DNA of 64,000 nucleotides from Vigna angularis (Eukaryota > Streptophyta > Magnoliopsida > Fabales > Fabaceae). Made by a program: the position numbers and the translations under genes. Shown piece by piece: positions 1-10,216 of this stretch (position 1 is the stretch's first letter; each line of letters starts with the position of its first letter). The stretch spans positions 6,398,501 to 6,462,500 of the forward strand of contig NC_068971.1 of NCBI RefSeq assembly GCF_016808095.1, written 5' to 3'. The notes beneath the pieces were generated by a model. It was not told the origin of the DNA. It was given only the letters and a program-made list of their open reading frames with translations, and made no database searches.

Positions 1-93
1 AAAGAAGGTATTATATTCCATCTGGTAGTGTCCTTATGGCCCCATCTCAAGTGGAAAGAACTAAAATCTCTCTACATTAATTTGTCATTGCAG

Positions 94-1653
94 AAAGAAA
101 GAGAACTATGCAGCTGAATCAAATTTGCCCCCTAGGTCTGTTCGTGAGCCAAGAGTGGTAGTCCAAATTGAGAGTGATGTGGACATACTTGATGATGGTT
201 ACCGCTGGCGTAAGTATGGACAGAAGGTTGTCAAAGGAAATCCAAATCCTAGGTAATGGTCGTCCTTCTTTCTTCACTTGCTAACCTGTTTATACTTGTC
301 CACAATTGATTGAAACATACATCTGATGTAGCGTTTCTATCTTTAAGGAAGTATTATATTTAGTTTTGGGGCATTGTGCTCAATGATGTCATGTTTCCAA
401 TGACATCCAGTTATTCATGTAGCTGATTTCATTTGTAATATAAGGTTTTTGTTTTTCTTTTTGTTGGGCTATTGTGATCTCAGAAGAAGTTTCAACTTTT
501 CAACTATTTGAAAATGCATATTGATCAAATTATTGTAGATTCTTATTTCTTATGGTTGAATACTGATATTTTCTGTTTCTTGTCCACTGCTCTTTTTGAA
601 TAGGGTAGACAATTTTCGTTCTTAAGTTGAAAGTGTCCTTGTTTGATACTGTGTATGGATATTTATGAAGTTGTCATTCTGTTCTGGCTTCCTAGCTGTA
701 TATTTGAACGAGTTTTGTGTTTTAAGAAGATCAGTGGTCTATTCTGCAGACTGGCTTGATTCTTTCTCTATGTTTTTCATTCACATCAAGCTTTTTCTCA
801 ATAGGGCTATGCTTGCATTTACATCAAGCTGTTACGAAACAGCATTCATGCATTTTTCACTTGAGCTTATAGGCTGATATGTATTCAACATTTTCTCATG
901 GATCTCTTCCATTTCAGGAGCTACTACAAATGCACAAGTGCTGGGTGTATGGTAAGGAAACATGTGGAAAGGGCTTCACACAATCTAAAATATGTTCTTA
1001 CTACTTATGAGGGAAAACACAATCATGAAGTGCCCACTGCAAGAACCAACAATCAGATAAACTCAAGTGATGGTGGTTTACACCCCAATGGTGTCAATGG
1101 GCAAGTGGGTCTTGCTTTACCAGGGAGTGCTGGCATTAAGCATGAGACTCATCAAACTCTTGCACATCATTTTGATAGAAAACCTGAATTCAGCAATGAT
1201 TTTCTCAGGCCTAGTTTGATTGGAAGTTTCGGTAGTGACATGAAGTTTCCTCCTTCTTCCCTTTGCCAAATGAAGTATCCTTCCTTGAATAACACCATGC
1301 CTTATAGCTCCTATGGACTGAACCCTGATCGTTGTGCTGCACCTCAATCTGGATCCATTTCCTCAATGTTCCCTGATTTTCCAATGCCACTACCATTGAA
1401 TCTTCCCTCATCTGGAAAATTTTCAATTGCTGGACTTAACTTTAACTGTGCCAAACCAATAAATCCTATCCAATCTTTCCTTTCTGGACAGCAAGTGAAG
1501 GACATTGATGCAGTATTTCTGAGGCCTAAGCAGGAACAGAAGGATGATGCTATATATGGCTCCTGCATCCCCTCACTAGATGCAAATGCCTCACTCTCTT
1601 CTTCAGCACCACCGTCCATTTATCAACGAGTCATGAAAAATTTCCCTTCATAA
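94..1653 (+). CDS. Group I WRKY transcription factor, 3' part (gene runs off the left edge)
   Basis: The last two exons are 94-252 and 918-1653, joined by a GT-AG intron (253-917). They encode the C-terminal WRKY domain: WRKYGQK in the first exon, then a zinc-binding C-X4-C-X23-H-X-H (CTSAGC ... HNH) in the second. The intron falls inside the R codon of the PR motif, the conserved intron position of group I C-terminal WRKY domains. The approach to the domain (REPRVVVQ, then DILDDGYRW) is typical of group I proteins, so a second N-terminal WRKY domain is expected left of base 1. After the domain come about 195 residues, rich in Ser, Pro and Asn, ending in MKNFPS. Known role: nuclear protein binding W-box DNA (TTGAC core), usually in stress or developmental regulation. 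Positions 1-93 are the end of an upstream intron. The exact orthologue is not identified. Confidence 0.95.
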
Positions 1654-2046
1654 ACTCGTTTTACAGCTATTAGAAACACCAGCAGATGCTGAGTTTTTTG
1701 TTTAGTATTCCAGTGTCTTCCCTCCTGTTATAAATCTTCAGTTGTTTTGTTATTGCTGAAAAAAGCTATAATCTCTTTATACAAATTGCTCACCAAAGTT
1801 CTTGGTAAGAAAATTTCTTTTCCTATGACTCGTATTGCTTCCTTTCTTTCATATATTTACTGAAACAAAATATTAAATCTTTTACATATATTTGTTATTA
1901 GTTACTGGTAGGAAAATAACATTATTCCCTACTGGATTCATTTATGCTAGTGTCAATCACAATGACAATTTTCACCTTCATACAAGAATAGCATTTGTCT
2001 TAAGCCATTTGATAATGCTGGAATGGACACGATCAAATTAATACTA

Positions 2047-2100
2047 TTAAACTATAGCAATTTCATAATTATCTTAAACTATAGCAATTTCATAATTATT
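2047..2100. repeat. 27-bp tandem duplication (2 copies)
   Basis: Two adjacent copies of an AT-rich unit containing ACTATAGCAATTTCATAAT are seen directly. It probably arose by replication slippage. Confidence 0.85.
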
Positions 2101-2310
2101 AAGATAGTAATAAAATAGTAGAAAAGATAAAGTTAATCCTAAGTCGTATTCCATTGAGTACTGGAATACGTTGTAAATTTACAAGAAGGCAGAATTCCTT
2201 TAATAGGGAACAAGAATAAACAGAAACCAATGGGAAAAAAATATTGTGAGAGAACAACGAAAACTTGTATTATTAAATTAGAAAACATTACAATTTATAA
2301 AGCTTAAAAA

Positions 2311-2408
2311 TATAACCATCCACTAAGAATGTGTCCCAAGAAATAAGTCATTAAATAAATATAACCATCCACTAAGAATGTGTCCCAAGAAATAAGTCAT
2401 TAAATAAA
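2311..2408. repeat. 49-bp tandem duplication (2 copies)
   Basis: Two adjacent, nearly identical copies of a unit containing CCATCCACTAAGAATGTG and CCCAAGAAATAAGTCATT are read directly. It lies about 130 bp left of the chloroplast-derived insert. Confidence 0.9.
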
Positions 2409-2540
2409 ATGCATGAACGAGAGATAACAAACCTAACTGATTCCTTAAAACTAGAGAAATAATGACAATTAAAAAAATAAAATAAAACATAATTAAAAGG
2501 TGGACATGTTTCAGTCCTAAAACATTTTTCTAGCATTCCT

Positions 2541-3160
2541 TTTGGCATAGCGGGCCCCGGCGAGAGGCCCGTACGACGGGCTATTAGTTTAGTGGTAGAG
2601 CGCGTCCCTGATAATTGCGTCGTTGTGCCTGGACTGTGAGGGCTCTCAGCCACATGGATAGTTTAATGTGCTCATCGGCGTCTAACTCTGAGATGTGGAT
2701 CATCCAAGGCACATTAGCATGGCGTACTTCTTCTGTTTGAACCGGGGTTTGAAACAAAACTTATCCTCAGGAGGATAGATGGGGCGATTCAGGTGAGATC
2801 CAATGTAGATCTACCTTTCTCTTCACTCGTGGGATCCGGGGGAACCACTACGACTCCTCTCTTCTCGAGAATTCATACATCCCTTATCAGTATATGGACA
2901 GTTATCTCTCGAGCACAGGTTTAGGTTTGGCCTCAATGGAAAAAAACGGAGCACCTAACAACGTATCTTCACAGACCAAGAACTACGAGATCGCCCCTTT
3001 CATTATGGGGTGACGGCGGGATCGTACAAACGCCCCCGATCAGTGCAATGAGATGTGTCTATTTATCTATCTCTCTCTTGACTCGAAAAGGAGCAGGTTT
3101 GAAAAAGGATCTTAGAGTGTCTAAGGTTGTGCCAGGAGGGTCTGTGAATGCCTTCCTTGC
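2541..3160 (+). other. Nuclear chloroplast DNA insert (NUPT): 16S-trnI spacer, trnI-GAU 5' exon and intron
   Basis: The sequence runs collinear with the plastid inverted repeat: the end of the 16S-trnI spacer (TTTGGCATAGCGGGCCCC), the trnI-GAU 5' exon, then the group II intron with its ycf68-like stretch (about 3040-3160). The trnI 3' exon is absent. Several differences from the plastid sequence, as remembered, are C-to-T or G-to-A (in the exon, GTTTAG for GCTCAG and GCGTCCC for GCGCCCC). This is the usual decay of methylated NUPTs. GC content is much higher than on either side. The right end stops abruptly against copia sequence near 3160. Confidence 0.92.
2578..2614 (+). pseudogene. trnI-GAU 5' exon (chloroplast-derived, non-functional)
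   Basis: These 37 bases match the 5' half of plastid tRNA-Ile(GAU) up to the intron after the anticodon loop, with three C-to-T changes in the D arm and anticodon stem. Without the 3' exon, and with the intron cut short, it cannot make a tRNA. Confidence 0.9.
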
Positions 3161-5990
3161 TTTAGGAACTGCAAACACCAATTTTTTTTCCTTAGAAGCT
3201 TTGATTGAAAGTGGTTTCGTAAATAAATCTGAAAGTTGATTTTCAGACATGCAATAAATAAATCAAAATCACAAATTTATTTTTCTGCATTTCTCTTAAG
3301 AAAAACAACTTGATGTTGAAATACTTAGTTTTCCCATGATATACAGGATTATGGAAAATAGCGATAGTAACTTGGTTGTCAACAAAAATCTTGGTACTTT
3401 CTTTCTACTCTAGACTTAGATCCATTAAAATTGTTTTTAACCATAAAGCTTGATTAACAGTAGTTGTTGCGATAAATTTCGCTTATGTAGTGGATTGAGC
3501 CACAATTTCTTGCTTCTTTGAGTTCCAAGAGAAAACACTTTATCCAAAAGTAAAATAGTAGCCTAAAGTACTTTTCATATCATTGATAGAACCTCTGCAG
3601 TCACTATCAGAGAAACCCGTCAACTTAAATTATTTGCTCCAAGTGAACTTAACACCAAAATTCCGTCAACTTAAATTCTTTGCTCCATATGAACTTAACA
3701 CCAAAATCACTTGTGCCTTTGACATATCGAATTATTCTCTTGGCAACTTTGAGATGTAATTGGCTTGCACAATGCATAAATCTGAACAAAATACTTACTG
3801 CATTTAAAATATCAGGACGTGTTACAATAAGATACATTAAGCAACCAATCAAACTTCTAAAGTATCCCTTATCAACTCTTTCAACTCTGTCTTCCTTACT
3901 TTAGCTTTTCCTTTTAATTCATAGGAGTGCTTGCTTCCTTGCATCCTTCAAACCTAAAAATTTTCAAAATCTCTTTTGCATATTTCTTCTGGCAGATAAA
4001 GACTTCATACTCATCTTTCTTAATTTCCATTCCAAGAAAGAAAGTCATTAACCCAAGATCTGTCATCTTAAAAACCTTCATCGTTTCTTGTTTGAATTCC
4101 TTAACCATCTCTGCATTATTTCCTATCACTAAAAGATCATCAACATAAAGTGAACCCATCAAAACATTGTTGATCTGATGTTTAACATAAAGCGTGGCTT
4201 CAAACAAGCTTTTTCTAAAACCAATGCTCAACAAATGATCATTTATTCTGCTATACTAAGCTCGTGGAGCTTGTTTCAACCCATAAAGAGCATTTTTAAG
4301 AAGATACACCTTGTCTTTTTCTTCCGTTTTCACAAAACCTTCAGGCTGTTCAAAGTAAATTTCTTCATGTAAAACACCATTTAAAAGTGTTGATTTTACA
4401 TCAAGTTGATACACTTTCCAATTCATTTGAGAAGCTACAACAAGCAAAATCCTTATGGTGTCTAAATGAGCAACAATCTACACCAAAGATTTGAGCATAA
4501 CCTTTCACAACAAGTCTTGCCTTATATTTGTTGATAGAACCATAAGTGTTTAACTTGGCTCTGTACACCCATTTAACTACAATCACTTTCTTATCTTGAG
4601 GTCGATCAACCAACTCCCATGTTCTATTTTTTTTTCAATCATAGACATTTCCTCCTTCATTGTAGTTAGCCAATTTTGATATTTTATTGTTGCTGCAAAA
4701 TCTGTAGGTTCAAAAACAACAATATTACACCTCTCATAAAAATAGAGTGATCTTGTATCTCTCACAAGAGCATCATCTACCAATTCATTTTGCCAATCCT
4801 CTTTTTCTTCTTCTAATCTTGAAGTGAGAGACTTAAATTGTAGGTCTACCACAGTTTGATACTCCTTTTTTCTTTTATCCCAGTTTCACTCTTCATCTTC
4901 TAAGAGGTAGACATCTCTGCTAACAACAATGCTTCCTATTTGTGGCTGAATGATTTTATAGGCTTTGATGACAGTTTTATAGCCTATAAAAAAGTTGGGT
5001 GATGTTCTTTTATCAAGCTTACTCTATGGAACATGAGTGAAAAACAAACATCAAAATATTTCGAGAAAATATAGAGATGGTTTATAACCATACCAAACCT
5101 TATATGGTGTTTGATCCTTGACTGCTTTTGTAAAGAGTCTATTTTGCAAGAAAACAATTGTATGAGCTACTTCTGCCCAGAATATTTTGGGTAGATTTTT
5201 TTCATTCAACATGCATCTAGTCATCTCTAAGATGTATTTATTTCTTCTTTTACTTACTCCATTTTGTTGTGGAGTATAGGGTGTGGTTAACTTATGCTCA
5301 ATATTAGCTTCCTCACAAAAACTATTAAAGTTTTCTTATGTGTATTCCTTGCCATTATCAGATCTTAGAATCTGAATTTGCTTGCCACTTTGATTTTCTA
5401 CTAATTTTTTGAACTTCAAAAGATCTCCAACTACTTCTAACTTGAACTTTAAGAAAAAACTCCAACACATTCTTGTGAAGTCATCAATAAAGGCTATATA
5501 ATATCGATTACCTGCTAATGAAGGAGTTCTTTGAGGTCCAGATATATCTATGTAGACTAACTGCAATCTACAAGTAGATCCTCTTGTTGAGTTTGGAAAT
5601 GGCTTCCTATTTTGCTTTCCAAATAACCAAGTATTGCATGTTGGTATTTGATCATCAAGTTCTGGAATATCAGCTAGAATTTTCTTCGACTGCATTTTTA
5701 GCAGCCCTTGGTGATGATAACGCCTAAGCCTCTTGTGCTAAACTTCTATGATGTTCTCCTTGAGAGGAAAGACAACTTACTCTTCCTCAAATGGATTTAG
5801 AGAAAAACTTTTCCCTTTCATTTTGATTTTGAAAATTTCTTGACTAGCTAAGTCTCTAATCAAACAATAATTGTCTTCAAAAGTGACTTTGAAGCCTCTT
5901 TCAATCAATTGGCCAACACTCAACAAGTTTTGTTGAATTTCTGGTTCAAAAAGGACATCAGAAATGAACTTTGTACCTCAGCAACTTGTT
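3160..5990 (-). pseudogene. Ty1/copia retrotransposon pol, truncated and broken
   Basis: Read on the minus strand from 5990 to 3160, the order is copia-type: a GAG-pre-integrase-like end (LLSVGQLIERGFKVTFEDN, about 5935-5880); the integrase core (5695-5336: FIDDFTR, then SDNGKEYT); reverse transcriptase (4850-3914: WKVYQLDVKS, LYGLKQAPRA, the catalytic YVDDLL near 4140, and FFLGMEI); and an RNase H end finishing in ENQLSDLFTKPL near 3220. Stops and frame changes separate the blocks. No gag, LTR, primer-binding site or target duplication is visible. The pol end is cut by the NUPT border and the other end stops near 5990. This is an old, dead fragment. Confidence 0.9.
3619..3710. repeat. 46-bp tandem duplication inside copia pol
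   Basis: The two units 3619-3664 and 3665-3710 share GTCAACTTAAATT and GAACTTAACACCAAAAT, with a few differences. It lies between the reverse transcriptase and RNase H parts and helps break the frame. Confidence 0.8.
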
Positions 5991-8618
5991 ATTGAACAGA
6001 CTCCCCCCAACGACTTCATTCTCACCCATCGAGGCCTAAAAGTGATGCTTCATAGCTTGTAACTTATTGGGCGAGCCATATTTTCGCTCAACGACTCAAA
6101 TACTACAGGTTTAGGCTGTCATTTTCATCCAACGAGCGGCCAACTCCCCCAACGAGTCAGCCTAGCACCCAATGGTGATTTTTTTTCCGTCTAGGGGTGG
6201 AACATATATAACTCTACAGGTGAGTCTTTTCTGCATGTTTACAATGTTGGGTGCGATTCTAATGCCCCTAGAGTGGGTATTTGTTTCCAATCATGCTTCC
6301 TTGAGTTCCAACTTGTTTTTCTCCACCAGAATTGCTTCCTATTGACTTATTTTACACACTCAAAATAAAGATTGAGGTAAACAAGCACACATTAAATAAA
6401 ACACAAGAAAACATGGAAACAAACTGAACTTGGGAAAAACAAGGTAAAAGCTATGAAAGAATTGATTTATTCACAAAAATATACGCATAAAAACATGTAA
6501 AATCAATCATTATCAATAGACCAAATTGACCAAAATGATACATCTCAGATAGTTCAACAATCACACCACCACTTCAAATCACATAAGTTTCACATGTACA
6601 TCACATATTCAAGCTATTTCAACATAGATTAAAGGCCAAGTAGTCATACAAATTCATCAATACTCAAACACATCAATTTATACAATCAAAACATGAACAT
6701 GCATAAAAACCATACTATCTTTCCTTACCTAGATTTGGAGGCTCCTAACTCAATCGTTGCTCCTAATAGCTCTAACTCTCACATGTTGCTTTATCTACAC
6801 ATAAAAAAACTCAAATCAATAAAATGAACATTTTTTTAATGGCCATAGACAAATATAGATTCATTCTCTTAGAGTCATATGCAAGCACCAACAATGTCAC
6901 ATGCAAAACAAGAGAAAAAATTATCTAAATACAAAATATGAACTTACTCTATTTTGAACTCTAGTCAAAAGAACGTGTAGAACCGTTAGCAATGACTCTT
7001 AAGATGGTATTTGATCTTTTAAATAAATGAATGATAAAGTTAAAAAAATTTAAAAGTTTAAAAAAAAAATTTAGAAAAAGTTTTATAAAAATAGTAATTT
7101 TGTTTAAATAAAAATTCGATTGATACAAATTACATTATAGTCTGACCATTTAAATAATAAACAATCTAGTGTTATTTTATTGGAAATACAATTCTTATAT
7201 TCTTATTAAGTTACACACAATATGACTAAAAAAAAATTAAAATTGCATATATTTTTTTTATAATAGGTGAGTTATGAATAATTATGACTGTACAGTTACA
7301 AAAATTTAGTTTAGTTTAATTCATTTTTTCTATATTATAATGATATTTTCAATTTTAACCAACTCTTCTTAATGTTTCTAATTTGATTTCTTTTTTCAAA
7401 AGTGACGTAATATAAATCAATACGTTATTCTAGTGATAAGTGACATTTTTTACTATTCAAAGTTTGCTTAAGTTATACACAATGTGACTGTAAAAAATTA
7501 ACATTGCATTTTTTTTAATATAATTGGATAATATGAGTTATGAATAGTTAAAAATTTAGTTTAGTTTAATATTTTTTTCTATATTATAATGATATTTTCA
7601 ATTTTGACCCATTCTTTTTTATGTTTCTAATTTGAATTTTTTTTTCAAAAGTGAGGTATTATAATCTCTTCCATAAAACAATAATATGTTATTCTAGAGA
7701 CAAGTGACATTTTTCACTTATTTTACATGTTAATTATGTCATTTACTATTCATATCATAGGTTATCGTTATAATGTCGTTACTCTTATATTGACTTGTTT
7801 TTAAAAAAGATAAAAGTGAAATAGGAACCTTTAAAACAATATAATAAAATTAAATTGTTGTGTTATTGATGTGTTAATTTTTTTAATAGGATATTTATGT
7901 AATTAATTTATTTTAAAAAATGAAAATCATTTTCAGTTTCTCTTGATTGATACGAAGATAAAAAATAAAAAATAAAAAAGCTTAAATTATGGATACGAAG
8001 TATATAGGTCTAATATGCTAATTCAAGTTTGACAAAAGCTATTAGCTGACTCTATTTTCTTAACTAAAAGTAATTTGGTAGAGATTATTCGGTATGGCAA
8101 AATTTAATTGATTATCCTATGTTTGAATTTGAAAGATTAGTTTAGTTTAGTTATATTTTTCCACTAATAATATGGTATAAATACAGATTTGATCACTGAA
8201 GTGAATTAGTAGTTTAGTATAAATGTAAGTTAATCGAGTTATATTTTTCTAATAATACAAGTACATTTTGGAATTAATTATCTTATACGTAAGTTCTTAA
8301 TTGAAGAAAAAAAAAGTGGTTTCGTTATTCAAATCAATTGATAACACAAATATAGTAATATTATAGCAACAATCATCAACAATTTAATAACATTATTTAC
8401 GAATTACAAGCAAATAATAATAATTTAAAATTTTACAAAATCGTTATTTCTATAGAATTCGTGCTAATGAAATTGTTTTTATACCTTGCATTAACTAAAA
8501 AAAAATAACAATGAAGTGATTCTTATACAAGAACAGTTGTTATTATTAATCAAGAGTATTTTATTAATATGTAGATTGTATAACTAATCAATTACTTTAA
8601 ATTTATAATATTAATTAT
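5991..8618. other. Non-coding region: repeat debris, then strongly AT-rich spacer
   Basis: About 5991-6400 is less AT-rich and has many short CAACGA/CCCAACGAG-type words, resembling the word-rich part of the LTR-like sequence at 62.5-62.9 kb. It is probably retroelement non-coding debris. The stretch 6400-8618 is AT-rich with internal similarity: 7250-7400 and 7500-7660 share GTTTAGTTTAATTCATTTTT-like and TTATAATGATATTTTCAATT-like text, a diverged direct duplication. No gene was found. Confidence 0.55.
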
Positions 8619-8627
8619 TTAAGTTAA

Positions 8628-8841
8628 GGCTTAATACCCTCTTTGGTCCCCAGTTTCAGTGGTTAATGTCAATTAAGTCCCCATTTATGAAAGTGTTTTT
8701 AATATGTCCAAAGTTATTCAAATTATCGTCAATTTTGTCCCTTCCGTTAACTATTAGGAAACGGAGTTAATGCATTGATGATGTGGCAGTAATTATTGGC
8801 AACGTGGTAATAGATTGTTGTGTGTGTGGTGACGTGTATGT
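8628..8841 (+). repeat. Left terminal inverted repeat of the MULE (214 bp)
   Basis: It matches the reverse complement of 14077-14290, with scattered substitutions. MULE terminal repeats normally hold transposase-binding sites and the promoters; the GRF gene would be driven from this side. Confidence 0.95.
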
Positions 8842-9153
8842 AACTGATAGAAGTACCCCTAAACGTGGGTAGGGCACTGATTTAGGGCACAGAAAAAACC
8901 AATAAAGGTCTTTTTCTCCATTACGACACAGGTACAGTGGTAGGGGTAGGTCTTCTTCTTGAAATTTGTCTTCTTCTCCTCTGTGTTGTTATTGTTTACG
9001 GTTTGGATGTTACTGTTGTGAGTTGGCAGTAAGGTGGTGGTTCGTCTTTGACGGTTCGTCTTGGGCGAGTTCGTGTTTGGTCGTTCATAGTTGGTTGGCG
9101 AAGTGGTTCATGGTTGGTGGTTGTCTCGCTTTGAGCTTCGCGACGTACTGGCA

Positions 9154-9622
9154 ATGTCTTTCATTCAAGGTTGTTCGTCTTGCTCATGGGGGAGCTCTCG
9201 TGGTGCTTCATCGAGGGGATTCGTTGCAAACCAAATATGCCATTGCGGAGAGGTTGTTGTGTTGAGAGTGGCAAAAACAGTTAAGAACCAGGGGAAGCAA
9301 TTATGGGGCTGCCCTAATTACAAGGTTTGTAGTTTAATTTTTGTTATAAATTGTTTTGGTGATTAACTAAATGTTTATGGTTGGATACTTTGAACAGCGG
9401 ACAAGAAATGAAGAATTTCAAGGATGCAACTTCTTTAAATGGCGTAATGATGATAATGTAGATGATGGTGGTAGTATTATTGCTTGGCAAAGGAGAAAGA
9501 TTAATACTCTGGAGAAATCTCTTATGGGTTGTCAAAAAAGGGAGAAGATGTGGTTAGGGATGGTATGTTTGATGGGGTTGATGAACATCATCGTTGTATG
9601 TATTTTGTTTAGTAGTCCATGA
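9154..9622 (+). CDS. GRF-type zinc-finger protein with C-terminal membrane segment, carried by the MULE
   Basis: Two exons, 9154-9324 and 9398-9622, join at a phase-0 GT-AG intron to give 131 residues. The start MSFIQGC was chosen because the Cys/Ser-rich leader runs straight into the finger; an in-frame ATG at 9091 would add 21 residues. The zinc finger (PF06839 type) spans residues about 29-72: CHCG, then NQGKQLWGCPNY, the exon junction, and GCNFFKW. The C-terminus (MWLGMVCLMGLMNIIVVCIL) is a hydrophobic membrane-anchor candidate preceded by basic residues. GRF fingers in larger proteins (APE2, TOP3A, NEIL3) bind single-stranded nucleic acid. The role of this small, possibly membrane-bound version is unknown. 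It sits divergent from the transposase within the same terminal repeats, so it moves with the element. Confidence 0.8.
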
Positions 9623-10216
9623 TGTGTTCTATTATGATGAACATCATCATTGTTTATTGTAATATGATGTTTTGTAATGATTGAGAAGAACACTTTGGCC
9701 TTATTGTCAAGAGCATATTAATTTGTGGTCTGAATATACATGTTGTCTCATATATACAACATAACCACTCTGAAGTTTAATTTGAAATTAAAATCAAATG
9801 AAGAAGTGGATTAAGCACAATCATAAGTGTCCCCTGAACTGACAAAGATGAAGGTCAGTTACATTTAGTACTTAGTGTGACCTGGACTGAAAAAGATGAG
9901 TACCTGTAAATTGACTATACATCACAACAAATAACCACAAGTAATTTATATTGTAATTCACATTTTAATCAGAAATTGGAAATGAAATTGACATCGAAAA
10001 GATAAATTGTCATTGACATTGAGATTTTAAGCACCAAATACATATTATACTTTACAAAATACCCACATCACAGCTAACAAAATAGCCACTTCAAAATGGA
10101 GTTCAAAGTACAACTGAATGTTTACAAAGAAGCCAATGATGGCTATAATACTTAAGCTAAAGTTGATCATACTATGATGTCAATGTTCAAAATACAAGTG
10201 AAGTTGTATATAACTT
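9623..10216. other. MULE interior between the two 3' ends
   Basis: The GRF gene and the transposase converge here. The 594 bp are AT-rich and hold only 3' flanks. No further gene was seen. Confidence 0.6.

Larger units (their letters stand above)
1654..2540. other. WRKY 3' flank, AT-rich, with two short tandem duplications
   Basis: The WRKY 3' UTR is presumably in the first few hundred bases, although no polyadenylation signal was fixed. A 27-bp unit is duplicated at 2047-2073/2074-2100 and a 49-bp unit at 2311-2359/2360-2408. No gene is seen. Confidence 0.6.

Noticed and set aside
665..877. 70-codon frame left of the WRKY last exon
   Set aside because: Lies inside the WRKY intron (253-917) and has no recognisable content.
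2578..2614. Functional tRNA-Ile gene
   Set aside because: Only the 5' half is present, with substitutions and no 3' exon; it is part of a NUPT.
3048..3239. ycf68-like protein gene
   Set aside because: It is plastid trnI intron sequence in the nucleus, cut by the copia joint. ycf68 is doubtful as a gene even in plastids.
8966..9265. 99-codon plus-strand frame at the GRF gene
   Set aside because: Wrong frame. The GRF finger and the conserved splice junction are in the frame starting 9154.
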